Shown: one piece after another, positions 48,180 to 60,700 of the stretch
Position numbering within the stretch: position 1 is the stretch's first letter
How the letters are laid out: the number at the start of each line of letters is the position of its first letter
From: Sphagnum compactum
Taxonomy: Eukaryota > Bryophyta > Sphagnopsida > Sphagnales
DNA length: 64,000 nucleotides
Assembly: GCA_965153455.1 (NCBI GenBank)
Contig: OZ234493.1
Coordinates: 15,242,213 to 15,306,212 of the forward strand
Direction: 5' to 3'
Program-made: the position numbers and the translations under genes
The notes under the pieces: generated by a model
What the model was told of the DNA's origin: nothing
Databases searched by the model: none
The model's input: the letters and a program-made list of their open reading frames with translations, nothing else

Positions 48180-48216
48180 TACCTATCTACCTACTTATTT
48201 ACCTACCTACCTATTA
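48180..48216. repeat. CTAC-type array
   Basis: TACCTATCTACCTACTTATTTACCTACC-type sequence, related to the words at 36.0-36.8 kb. Confidence 0.75.
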
Positions 48217-48699
48217 ACATGATATAAGTATCTATGAGCTTGTTCCTTTTGTGTTTAATTACTTTCCAGCAGAGCCAACATAGCCTAGCTGACAATTAGT
48301 TTACCTACTAACTTCTCTCCCAAGCCTTGGTGGCCCTAATGTTACCATGGCTTTGTGTGTGTGTATGTGTTTTGTTTTTGGTCCATTGTGGGGTCCTTCT
48401 TTGATTTTGTTGTAAATTATAACCTCTTAAATTATAACCTCTTTTGGGTTTTGGGTTTTGGGTTTTTTTTCAAAAATTTCAAAATCAAAGAACCTTAAGC
48501 TTCTAGGTTTGTTTTATGAAAAAATCTAACCAAAAAGAGATAACCACTGGTTCTCGGGTTTTTGAAAATTTTCAAAGAACAAATGGGGTTTCTTAAAGAA
48601 TTGGGAAGGGACCAATGGTTTAGTTAGGGTAATTGATCAATTCTTTGATATTTTGAAAACCATGATTCTGAGTCAAAATCGGCTTTTTCTAATATAATC
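48217..48699. other. Intergenic, no gene recognised
   Basis: Contains TGTGTGTGTATGTG at 48355-48368 and a GGGTTTTGGGTTTTGGG run at about 48454. Confidence 0.5.
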
Positions 48700-49250
48700 A
48701 TCATGTGTGGGTTCCATACACCCTACCCTTCTTCCTTTGAAAAAGAGAGAACAAACGAACATTGGATTTTGTCTCTTGCTTTATGTCACCATATATATGA
48801 TTTCTCTTGCTTTCTCTCATAGGTGCCCCCATTAGTGATTGATTGGATGAATTTTTAAGGGGAATAAAATTGTTTCTTTTGTGGTTGATCTTCATCAAAC
48901 GAATATTGGGTTGTTCTTGCCAAATAGAAAGAAGATTATTTGGGTGCTTTGCCTCTCCATCTATGTGGTGTATATGGTATGTGGGTTCTCTCTCTCTCTC
49001 TCAGGTTATAACTAATTGATTGGGTGACTTTAATAGGTGCAAAAAAAAAATTGTCAAGATCTTCATGTTGATGATTGGGGTTTTTTTTTACCAAATAGAG
49101 AGACCAATCCTGGATGTATATGGGGTTTTTTTTGCTTTCTCTCATAGTTGGCCATCGGTAGTGTTAGGTGAGTATGAGGGGAAATGGATAAATATTTGTT
49201 GGTTGTCATCTTCATGTTGACTATAGGGCTCGTTTTACCAAATAGAAAGG
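48700..49250. repeat. Degenerate three-copy tandem repeat (about 150-175 bp unit)
   Basis: Each copy ends with GATCTTCAT...TTG..CCAAATAGAAAG (anchors near 48917, 49089 and 49232) and contains CTTTCTCTCATAG or a CT-repeat equivalent. No coding content. Confidence 0.65.
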
Positions 49251-50766
49251 AAAGACCCTTCGAGAAGGTGTTGATGACGCATGGCGAAAGAAGAGGGAAA
49301 CTTGGGGGAGGGGTTCAAAGTACAAGAGCATCGAATGTAACCTAAATACCGACATTACAACTTTTTGCTAGTTTGATGTGTATGGTAACCACATCTTTTG
49401 CTACATGTTTGTCACAAATGGAACCCCCATAAGTACCACAAGTCCATCCATGGCAAAATCAAAACTTAAGGTGGATATCCTTTTCTACCCATGTCATGTT
49501 TTCAATCACCTTGGATTCCACCACATCAACACAACATAAGGTGCCCAAATACTAGTGTGAAACCAATGGTCAATGTATGGAAATAGATTTGCTATATGGT
49601 GGCTTGACAAGTAATAGAAGATTTGTTTTTGAGCCAAGGTGAGTAACATTATTTTCCCAAAGCCTTTTTTTTTAATAACTTTTTTGTTCAGGAAGGGGGG
49701 TGGGGGAGATTTTTGTGTGGTTTCTATAGGGCACTAGTCACACCTATGCAAGAGACTTCTATCATCATGATGAGTCATGTGTCGGTGCAAACTCCACCAT
49801 TCTATTTATAGTTGAAAAATGGTTGTGCAAACCGACCATACTTATTATTGTTTTGTACAAGTTCAAGCTTCACTCCAAGCTGAACTTATTATATATATCT
49901 AAAATCATTTACATCCGACGACCTCAACAAAGTATGGAGTTGCGTGACTTTTAGTGACTTTTTTTTGTACATTATAGTTTGCACCTGTTCTTGGGTTCAC
50001 CATTCTAATAACTTATACATGTGCGTGTGTGCAGATATTGCATTTCTTTCCATACTTCACATAAGTTCTTAATTTTGGACTATTTACCGCACCTTTCTGG
50101 CTCCACTCCTAGCAATTACAAAAGTGATCCTTTCTTCTTCTTTTTGAGATCGGAGGCTTTTCAATGTTGAAGATTGCGGATCTAGACTTATGGCTTGGTA
50201 TTATGCATCATCGTCAAGGAAATATTATACCCGAGTACCAAACCTTTGAAGACTTTTTAACTGGTTCTTAATACCTAATGCATCATGATCACTTGGGCGG
50301 ATTTTGTAGGATCTTGCCAAAATATTGAACATGCTTGGCCCCTTCCACCTTGAACACGTGGAGCTCTCTAGGGCAAGACAATGTTCCATCAGGTAGTTGC
50401 GGGTAGAAGTTCGGCTTAGAGCATCTCCAGCGGTGCTCAGTATGCATCTCTGCAAAAGTATTTCTGGCATCCAAGTTCAGTTATTTATTTACTTCCAACC
50501 CCACCCATAAAACTAAAATTGGGACTGCAAATAGGGCAGAGATTGCATATAGCAACACCCACTTGGACCAATCAAACTATCTAGCCAATCAGCATTATGT
50601 GTTAGGATTTTCTGTGCCTTTTTATCTGCCTCGGCATCCTCTGCAAAACTGCAGGGACCAAACACGTTTTACCAGCATGTTTTGACTTTTCTTCATCCAA
50701 TTTTGTTTTGCAACACTATGCTCATAAAATAATATCTAGAAGCAACTTTAAATGAATTTTGAGGTT
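49251..50766. other. Intergenic, no gene recognised
   Basis: Short unconnected frames only. GAGCATCTCCAGC at about 50420 is a word often found at ends of plant MITEs, but I could not find its partner. Confidence 0.45.
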
Positions 50767-50844
50767 TTTACCATGGTACCAAACTACTAGTATTGGTGTC
50801 AGTTGCCTTGGGTGAACCAGAACCGACATTGGTACCATGGTAAA
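50767..50844. repeat. Small foldback with perfect 16-bp arms
   Basis: TTTACCATGGTACCAA at 50767-50782 and its exact inverse complement at 50829-50844, with a 46-bp loop. The arms hold NcoI- and KpnI-like palindromic words. Confidence 0.85.
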
Positions 50845-50992
50845 TTAGACCCCCCAAAGTCATCTCAATTAATTCTAGATATTAGAGAAATCCATAAACT
50901 GACTTTCTCTTTGGGTTCTCCTTTTCAGCCTTTATCCCCTACTTCAACTTCAAACCGTGCTATTCACAATATGGGAAAAAAAGAAAAAAAAC

Positions 50993-51239
50993 TAGGAAAA
51001 TTTTAAATTCACACCTTTTTTGGTTAAATTCACACCCTTTCTTGTGACAAGTCTCACTTTGAATACGTGGAAGGACGCAAGTGTGGGGTCTGTGGTCAAT
51101 CAGGGCACAACTCGAGAACTTGCCCGCAGAAGTAATTGAACTGATAAAGGAACATACTCTTAAAGTTTAATCTGCATAAAATCGGACGTGCAAAGGGTGT
51201 GAATTTAACCAAAAAAGGTGTGAATTGAAAATTTTCCTA
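50993..51239. mobile_element. MITE-like element with 48-bp terminal inverted repeats and a zinc-knuckle frame
   Basis: Left arm 50993-51040 and right arm 51192-51239 are inverse complements over 48 bp with one mismatch (TAGGAAAATTTT, then AATTCACACC...). The 151-bp interior holds a + strand frame ending at TAA (51133-51135) that reads KCGVCGQSGHNSRTCPQK. This is a C-x2-C-x4-H-x4-C zinc knuckle, as found at the ends of Mutator-like transposases and some other plant DNA-binding proteins. No clear target duplication was found. The likely reading is a deletion derivative keeping the last codons of a transposase, but capture of a host exon is possible. Confidence 0.75.
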
Positions 51240-51903
51240 AAATTTTCCAAAAACTATTGTATTCAGCCCCAACAAAAACCAGATAATCCTAATCATCATC
51301 ACTCATTGAAGGCTTTAAAAAAGCTGGCTCTCACTAGCTACATTTACAGTGGTGTCTTTGCATTCCCTCAAAAGAACACATCCATGTGTCAAGAATGCAT
51401 ACAATTTCCTACCATACGTGGTGGTGGGTGTACCTTAACCTACCCTACGCTCGGTATAATTTGTGCCCCAAGAGAGGATGGCACCACCTTGCGAGTAGAA
51501 ATTCAGGTTTAGGGTTAGGGTTTAGGGTTTTGTTTGTTCCCCCTAAATTGAACAACCTTATGTGTAAGGTGCCTCCTCTCCTCTCGCAAGGAATTACAAC
51601 CACCTTTTCATAAAAGAAAAGTTGTACCAATTCGTAAAGACCTTGTCCAATTTAACTTCCTAGTGTATTAGGAAGGCACATTATCAAGCATAATTTTGCC
51701 TACACAAAGGGCAGGTGTTTTCACCCAAAAAGAAGAAAAACTTAGTGTTCATAGGAGCCGGCCTTTACATTTTTTAAAACACCAGTATTTTTTTTTTTAA
51801 TGGTTTTTTTGGTGTGATAAGGGGTAAGTATCATAGGAAGAAAAATTAAAACTAAAAATTTGACAGGAGTCACGGGCTTTAGCTCCCTGCCACTTTACAC
51901 CAG
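51240..51903. other. Intergenic with telomere-like words
   Basis: GGTTTAGGGTTAGGGTTTAGGG lies at 51506-51527. Otherwise unremarkable. Confidence 0.5.
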
Positions 51904-52010
51904 GTAAGGACCTCAAAGGGGCCTGTTCTGGGAATTCTTGTCCCGTGCTTAGCTCTTCTTGCCTTACACTAGGTCCTTATTCCCAGAACAGCCCCATTCT
52001 GGGTCCTTAC
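51904..52010. repeat. Imperfect foldback, 31-bp arms
   Basis: GTAAGGACCTC...GGGGCCTGTTCTGGGAA at 51904-51934 pairs with TTCCCAGAACAGCCCC...GGGTCCTTAC at 51980-52010, with about 25 of 31 positions complementary by eye. Confidence 0.75.
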
Positions 52011-54510
52011 CCGAAAACAAGAAGCATCCACAAGTATATATGTATTAAAGAAAGCATTGAGAGAAATTTGCTAGAGTATTTGTAGGGCACCTTATGTGTG
52101 TGGATATCCCTTCTAGGTGTGGGAGGCTCCATATCACCACGGCCTAGCCCCTAAACCCTAAATAAGGGGCTTAACCCCTAAACGCTCACCTTGGGGCTTT
52201 ACCCTACAAAAGAAATGCATAGGTTAATAATGAATATTGGGTAACACAATTTGGTCACATTTTGATTGAGTTTTTAGTGTTGGGGAATGTTTTCACCATC
52301 TTTCTACTATTTGGACAATTTTCTAAAAACCACTCATCAAACTAATGGTAAATCTTTCTTTGGATGCTTGCTAACTATGTATTGTACATCATTAAAAAAT
52401 AGATTATAAGAAAATACTATTCAGTTAATGACCTTGCTACCACTCACTTTGCAATTAGCAATAATGTCTACCATAGTACTTTGGCACCTTAGACACATGC
52501 TTCTCGAATAATCGATTAATTTTGAAATTATCCTTTTGATAAATAGAAGATTCTTGAAAATTCAATAATTGCCTTCTAAAAAAGAAATTCAATAATTCCT
52601 TTCTAAACAAGTTATTTGAAAAAAAACATTCCAAAAATTTCAACATTTCTGAAAATAATATAACCCATGTTGAAGCTGCCAAGGTAGTAATAAGGTATGA
52701 CAACCAAATTTTGAATTCACAAGCATTTTCCAAGGTTGTGATCACTCATGGGCCTAGTGGTCTAGGGCCCAATGCTATGGCTCACAATATGTGTATAAAT
52801 GAGAAATTAATATGAAAATTTTGAACCTCTTTAGAGGATGAAACCATCTTTCAAGCCTATCTTTATTGCTATTGCCTCTTTTCAAAGGGTAGGCATGACT
52901 TACCAAACTAGTGAATCTCTCTTTTGTTTGTTGATAATGAATGAGGGAATGGTTGCCTATTCACACTATAAGGCACCCAATTGGGTTCGTGTCTCCATTC
53001 ACATGTGATCATTTCAATCCAAATGAGTTTTCCACTATTAAGCTAAAGTAGTGTAAAAAGACATTGCAATTGAAAAAAACCATTTGCCTTGGGATAACCT
53101 TATATGACCATCATTGGAAGTACTATTCTTTTGTTGAATTTCTCTTGTTCTTTCACTTCCTTTAAAGTTCCTTTAACCCTCCGTCTCACTTTGTATGAAA
53201 ATCATGGAGGCAATGCCAACTCTAGGGCCCAATTACAAAAGGTAAAAGACTATTCTTCTTAATTCAACCATTATAAGTTCATAGAACAAGTGTGCAAAAG
53301 TTTGTAATAAGTGTGTATATTCCAAGGGCAAAAGTGTTACATATGAAAACTTGCAATATGTACATTTTATTAGAACAAAAAGTTGATGAAATTATATTTG
53401 CAAAACTTCAAGCACACATCTAATACAAATTCAAAGGTAGCAAGACCTTGGAAAACTTGATTTAGAAGGAAATAAACAACACCATTGGGATTTAGATAGC
53501 CCTAGACTAAGATATTCATACTCCCTATAGTGAGTCCCATCTCCATTTGTGGTTCTAAATCCCAACTTTGTCAAAGGATGCCAAATGTTTTTTTGTTGTC
53601 AATAGGATAGCATTATATGCCATTGCTTTATGATGGGGATGGAGGTCAAATGCCAATTCATGAAGGATTTAAGTCAAACAAAAACTTATTTGGTGTTGGA
53701 TTTATTTTAGTGATGGAATTTTATGTTGGATTATTTAGTTATGGAATTGGTGGTCTAGAATTATTGTATTAGGCAAAGTTTCACTAAAAGTATATTCTTT
53801 ATAAGCTTTAGGGCAAAGTATAACTATATGTTAATGATGTTTTTCCATACATGGGTACACTAATTATATTATTTTCAGAAATGTTGAAATTTTCACAAAT
53901 TATTCAAAACAGTTTTTTTCAAAGGAAAATAAAGAATATGATGGAATATTTAAGAATATATCATTTGTCAAAATGGAGTCCTCACAATTAATTAATGAAT
54001 TATTCAACAAAAATGTGTCAAAGTGGCCAAGGCACTACTATATCGATCTTATTTAATGAGCATAACATTTCACACAATCATGTCTTTTAATCCCACAATT
54101 TGATGTTATAAGACTTTTAAGGGACTATTAGATGGTGGGAAAGGAGTACATTTAGTAGTTCATTAGTAATTTGATCCTTATTATTGGTTGACATCTCTAT
54201 CTTCATTCAATGTTGTTTGCCATTTTAGCTTTAGGAATCATCTAATGAATGATGTGAAAACCATAACTTCAAAGAATGTTATAATGATATATATTGCTCA
54301 CTAAATTTGATCTACCCTTTTCCTTTTTCTTTTTGACGGGCAAGGATGAATGATATGCGTGAATGTAAGTTTATGTGGGATGGTTTGCTTTATTACCCAG
54401 TTCATGTGAATTGTTCTGCTACTTGGCATAACCTAATTGGCCTTGGCAAAGTTTGAATTTCAACCTTTACACACACTTATTTTGAACTCATGATCAAAAT
54501 GTTCAATTTC
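52011..54510. other. AT-rich intergenic region, no gene recognised
   Basis: No open frame above about 100 codons with resemblance to a family. CCTAAACCCTAAAT lies at about 52150. Contains many short A/T runs. Confidence 0.5.
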
Positions 54511-54583
54511 TTGAACCTTCATATTGCATTGTGTTGAAACTTTTATGTGCAAAGTTGAAACACAATGCAATATGAAGGTTCAA
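54511..54583. repeat. Perfect 25-bp hairpin, 23-nt loop
   Basis: TTGAACCTTCATATTGCATT and the next 5 bases (54511-54535) are exactly complementary to 54559-54583. Looser similarity extends outward for about 20 bp more, so it may be the core of a foldback element or a small-RNA precursor. Confidence 0.85.
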
Positions 54584-57159
54584 AATCAATTTCAAAATGA
54601 CCCAATATCAAGGTTGAAATTCAATTCAAAATGAAAGATCTCATTGCAATACACACATACTAGGAGCAATATTGTTTTTATTTTATTTTTTTGATGTAGC
54701 CAAAGTGGCAAACATCGCAAAAGAAAATTTTTAAAATTTAATTGCATTAATTCACGACACATTTGTAGAGAATTGTCAAAACAATAGCTAGAAGATGTAA
54801 ATATGATGACATTGTCCCTAAAACCAAATCCTCAAATTTTGACAAATTATCTTTAAATAAGAAGTTTGTGACATCATGTTCTTATTTTTATATTTTATTT
54901 TGCCACCACAATGTGAAAATCACCAATTAAAAAAAGACCGAGTTTGGATTAAGACTTTGGATGACTCAAGTTGTGGCTTCAGGTTGCCTACATGCAGATA
55001 TTTACATGATTTTTTTCTCACTTTTGTGCAGGTCTAATCAAAAGTCCTTGTAATTGTGTCATTCATCCAGAAAACCATTAGAATGTTGTAGTCCAATTGT
55101 GATTCGGATGACATGTTTGCCCAGAGCGAACAATTGACTCACCATCACACCGCGTTGGATGGATGGTAAGTGATCAGGAAACAATTTTCTGTTGGGTTCC
55201 AATTCCCTAGCTAAACCATGGTGGTTAACTCAAGTTTATTCCTTTTATTACCTATCTACAAACAACCCAGCTTGGAGGCTGTTAGAAGGTAGTAAAAGCA
55301 GCCATTACCCATGTATAAACTATCTACTTACTTACTAGTCACCTATTTTCCTACCTACCTATTTATATGTACGACCTACTTCTTATAAAATGAGTCACCA
55401 AGGTGAAACCAGATATTAACTCAGTTGTGGTTCATCCACAATATCGGCCATCTAGTGGATGATGATGGTGCAATGGTTACTCATCGCGCTCATACATTCA
55501 AATATAAATCTCTCGACTCTCCTTGGCACTACCTGGCTACCATGAGGATGATGCAATTGAGCCTAACCCTTAAGAGATTGAAACCCGAATCGCCTTTGGA
55601 GCGAGATGATGGGTAATGTGAGCCCTTCACATGCCATGCCCCACAAAATTTCACCCTCAATGTCCTCCCTCCTTTTAAACCTAGGAGTCAGCTCAACAAC
55701 TAAAGTGGGTCCTTATTACACTCATGGAGAAGGTGAGCCTTCAAATTGTCTATGATGGGTAGTGGGGAGCTATAATTGCTCTTTTGGCTCACTAGTTTTG
55801 ATTCCTAGGAATTCTAGTAACATGCTAGTTATTCAGCATGCAAGACAAAAAAAGGCCAAAATTAAAGGAAAAAGAAAAGCAAACAATAACCCTGTAAAAA
55901 GTCCCCCAAGTATGATGAAGAAATAGTGAGCCATAGTAACTAAAACCATCTCCACAATAAGTAACATTCAAGTCAACTTTTCCGTCCAAATCACTTTTCA
56001 TCCATCCACATTTTCCTTGGTCTTAAGTCTACACCTTTTAGTGTAATATACAGAGCGGGCAGGGCAGGGCAGGACTTTGCTAATTCCGGCTTCGCCAAAC
56101 CCTGCCCACTCCCCAGCGTTAACCGTAGTTAGATGTGGCCAAGGCTTGGCGATTCCAATGAAGGATCTTGTATTTCAATACTCATAGCCTCTTGGTCCAC
56201 ACTTCATTTTTCGGCTATCAAAAGCTAAATTGCACACTTCTTTTTCATTAGACAACATGGCCTATGTTAATTTTGTGAGGAAAATGTCATTTTGGAGCCA
56301 AGTGTCAAGTGCAGAATTTGTTTGTGAAGGGCACCAAACCACACCTAACCTCTAGAATGTAACCTATGGTTTTCTCCTTTTAGGTGAGGGCTAGGGTCAT
56401 CAAAGAGCATGATTTAGGGTTAGGGCTTTTTGCTGAGAGCACTTGAACACCATTGATCTTGTCATAAGGTATCGGGTCAGATGGCTTGCAAATATGTTCA
56501 TAGCATTCCTCCATAAGGGGGGGGCTTATGGCCATGTGGAGTCTACTTGCACCATTGTAAATCTTCTTGATTGCCTAGGAGCTCCTCAAGTACCTAAAAG
56601 TCATCCTCTTCACTCCACCAGTTGATATGAGGTAAAGGAGGAGGGTTATTCTATGATGAAAGTGTGAAATGAAGCTTTTTTTTAAATACTAGTAGTCACC
56701 ATGGCTTGGCCCCACATAGTTCCAAAGGGTTTCTTGTTAAATCCCTAATTGAAGAGCATAGTAGTGAGGTCCTTCACCCCAATAATAATAATAATAAAAT
56801 CACCATTTTGCACTACACCCCAAAATATTGAAACCACATTGATGGTTTTCCCAAAAAAAAAATTTAAGCCCTTCTCTCAGTCTCTAGTGTAAAGGAAACC
56901 CTAATATTATTAGAAAGTCTTTTGGACAACAAGGTGTCCAAAATCTTTTATAGTACACACTCTTTGGATAACTTGTCCATATGGTTTTGAAGGTGACACA
57001 CATTCTGTGCATGAAGGTGCATGCCAAAGGCAAAGTGCATCATAGTTGGTAATGAGTGTGGTTGAATGAAGCTTTGTCATACCCAATTATTGAGGCTTTT
57101 GGTTGAAAAAAAGCCCTGGGGTTGGATGGGGGGTCTATTGTATATTGACCCTTACTTAG
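54584..57159. other. Intergenic, no gene recognised; another CTAC array
   Basis: CTATCTACTTACTTACTAG...CCTACCTACC at 55321-55360 is again of the CTAC type. An ATA triplet run lies at 56781-56796. GGGCAGGGCAGGGCAGG lies at about 56057. The open frame at 55425-55616 has no recognised family. Confidence 0.45.
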
Positions 57160-57712
57160 GGCATCTTCACCTACAACCCCTAAATTTTGGGGCTTCTACT
57201 AGTGTTTATCACATCCAAAATTGAGTGCTAATTATTTCTCCATCCCCACCTAAAAACATGAAAACTTCTACAAGCTTTTGCCCACAACCAACTTTGTGTT
57301 CAAAAAATGAGATTTGTTATGGAGAGAATAACTATATCACATTTTGTACCTTTATGTATGGTACTTTTAGGCATGGAATGTAAAAACATCTCCACCCACA
57401 TCCACTATTTGGACCTCTATTAATGTTTTTTACATCCAACATCCCATGTTAATTATTCTCCCATTCTCACTCATGAACATGAAAAATTAAATAGTATAAA
57501 GTGACAAACTATTTCAATGTCACCACTTGGGCCAAAAATTATGGTTGACCAATAAAAAAATCATTTTTCATTTACTCACCCTTTTCAACATCATTGTATA
57601 TTGGGCATATTTATAGGCTCAAATTGAGTTTCACACTATTTGAAAGCCAAATTCATCCAAAATAGTTTATACATACCATTTTCATGTTGTGATTGGAGAT
57701 GTTTTTAGATGT
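57160..57712. mobile_element. Candidate MITE pair
   Basis: TAAAAACATCTCCA at 57381-57394 is the exact inverse complement of 57694-57707, framing about 300 bp of AT-rich sequence. A related segment lies just upstream at 57160-57275 (GCATCTTCACC...ACATGAAAA, matched at about 57386-57487). No target duplication was established. Confidence 0.45.
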
Positions 57713-60700
57713 TAAATGCATTTCTAATGTTAGGTATGTATTTTTAAATTATCTCCACATTAAGGTGTGTGTTAATAAATTGACATGTGACATGTCATGA
57801 ATTTTCCTACCTCTAACATATCTTAAAACATATTAACACAATTGCCAAATGTTCACACAAAGCAACATATTACATAAGAGCATTATCATTGTCAATTCCC
57901 ATCAATAAAATGTATTATTGTTTTTTTCTTGATTTGCATCATCGGTTATAACAACATTGTTGCATCACATGTTGTCACAACACCTTCAAATCACTCCATT
58001 TTGCATTGTTTATGTGGCAACTTGTCTTGATTTGCCATTTCTCTTCAATCTCACAACATCAATCTTGTTCTCCTTTTTTGTTGCATCACTTTGCCATTAT
58101 TTTTTTCATTCCTCTTCATTATCTTTATGCGTCAACTTTTCACAATTCACCATTGTCCTCAAATTTGCACTAATATTGTCACTTCGTTGTTTTTTGGTTG
58201 CATGTCCATGCCATTGCAACTCATGCAAAATCAAATCCATGTGTTCTTTTTGTGTGACAATATCTTGATCTTCACTAACTTTTCACATGATGTCTCCAAC
58301 CTTTTTTGTGGTAACTTTGTTGCAATTATTTTGGGTTATAATTATTTTCAAGATCTTCTTTCTTTATTATTTATTTGATTGCACGTTATTTCATTGTCTT
58401 TTATTTTCTCTTGCCCACCTCATGATCAATAGAATTAAAATTACTAATTTTCTTGTAATGGGTGTTGTTAAGGGGTGAAGTTGCAACCCCCGATCATTAC
58501 TGTCCTCCAAGGGATAAGACCAAAGGGACAAGGTCAACACCTTATTACTCCACTAAAGAAACTACCCTCACTAACTTATTTTACTACAACTATTCAAGTA
58601 GTAAGTAAAAAGTCATACAAAGAGCAAATGAAGAAGTTAAGGGTCTATTGTTTAAAAACAAACCTACCTTCTTGTAGCTAGTTTAATCCAAGGAGGTAGG
58701 GAAGAAAAGTAAAGAAGGGCAGCATGGGAAATAGCAACCCCTTAAAGGTGACTACTCTCCAATGGTCTACAATACCTTCTACACATTTAAATATTACTAT
58801 GTGGGGTTTATACCTTCTACCACCACTGTCCCATCTCCTCCACGCCTACAAACCCTTTAATGGTTCTACTTACCACCTGCAACACCTCGGGAGGTTTCCT
58901 TTATGTTTTTTACCATATGCAATTGGTGTATTCCCTCCTAGCCAATGCCTACTGCTTGTAATAGAACCTTTCAATCTACAAATGACTATTTGATTATTCT
59001 TTCATTATAATTTCTACCCCCAATACAGGCTATTACTTTCTTTTGGTAACCAGCCGCTTACCCTTCCAAAAGTTACTAAAATGGTATGCCTCTTATTATC
59101 TATTTTATAAACAATGCAAACTACCATGTTACGGGGGTAAACTTACTTATACAACCTCCAACTATCCTATTTTCTACATTTGCTAGTAGAATAGAGACAC
59201 AACACACACAAAAATAAATTCAAGTCCTTCAACCATCTTCCATTAAAACCACACACCAAGTACATGCATCTTTTTCCATTCCTCAAACACCTTTTCATGA
59301 TAGTCTTTCATTCCAATGTCCCATTACAAAAGTATTGAATGACATAAAAGTCCCCCAACACTTCCTTTAATCTTTTTTCCCCATAAATCACACAAAGCCC
59401 ACATTGACCTCTAAAAAATAGGGCCCTTATCATAATCCCTTCCTAAAATCTTAGATGATTGGGTGGATTACCTTTCAATCACTCACTAACTCGGGCTATT
59501 TAATCCCACTAGCTTCACCCCTTGGGTAGGGGACAATAAGTCTACTACTAATAACTATTAGTTACTAGGAGGCCCATGGAACTAACTAGTTTCAATATTT
59601 ATACTTGTTAATAGGCGTATTGCATTTTTGGTTAAATTAAATCTTTCAACATGTGATTATTGCAAAGTTGACTTCATTTTTGAACTTTGAAACAACTCTT
59701 GAAGAAGCTTTTGACACTTATGTTTTTGTAATTGTAATTCTATATGAAAACCCAATGTTAAGTGCTTTGAAATTTTTATCTCTTGACTTCGGTTTATTTA
59801 GTGAAAGCAATAGCCACTATTTGGTTTTATAAATTCCAATTGATTGAATATGACAATAAAAATTGGGTTGAAAACTTCAAGATGACAAAGGAAATGTTTT
59901 TCCACATGTATATATGATTGAGTTATAATTGTCAACCACGATACAAAGTAATACCATATGTTAAGCTCAATGGAAATTAGGGTGGCATGTGTATTCATAA
60001 ACTAACACACAGTGTAATTTTTTTCATCCACTTTTAACTATTCATTGTGGAAAAATTTACAATATTTTTTGTTACTCGTGAAGTTGTGCATGCTATCAAC
60101 ACAAGTTTTGAAATATGATCTAAATTGACCAAGCATAGATGAAATGGAAATAATGATGACAAATTCCAAGAGCTAATGTGATTTACCTTATATACGTTGT
60201 GCATCCATGGAACACATGTGAAAGCAAACTAGGGCAGAACAAAAGTGGCAAAATTCAAAAGTCTGCTTACCATTTAAAATACATTATGTAAGTATGATAT
60301 TTTGAATCAAATGTGTCATGTGACAAGGTGTCATTGGATATTTGTCATTAAGGCTTGAATAATTTTTAATATTAATATATTATATAATTATCTTTGAAAG
60401 ATGAACATTTAAACTATGTCCATGATCAATAATCAACAAATGTTTGTCAAAAACAATTAATGTTTTGGATTAAAAAAATTTGACAACCCCAATTTGAATA
60501 TTCTATAATTTTGACAGTACTTAATAAATGCACTAAATCTTTTACTTGTTAGCAATGTTATTGAGATGTCACAATGGTTTTGATTATCCTTTATACGGGA
60601 AAGCTTTTGAGTTAAATTCCTTGGAATTTCAACAATGTAAGTTCAATTTTTTCATATAGGCCTTTTGAGAATTAATTAGATCTCTAACATAGGGTGCTTT

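Noticed and set aside
50410-50720. MITE starting at GAGCATCTCCAGC
   Set aside because: The opening word is suggestive, but I found no inverted partner or target duplication.
57957-58478. Overlapping Phe/Leu/Ser-rich frames as a membrane protein gene
   Set aside because: T-rich composition gives hydrophobic translations in more than one frame; no start context, introns or family match.
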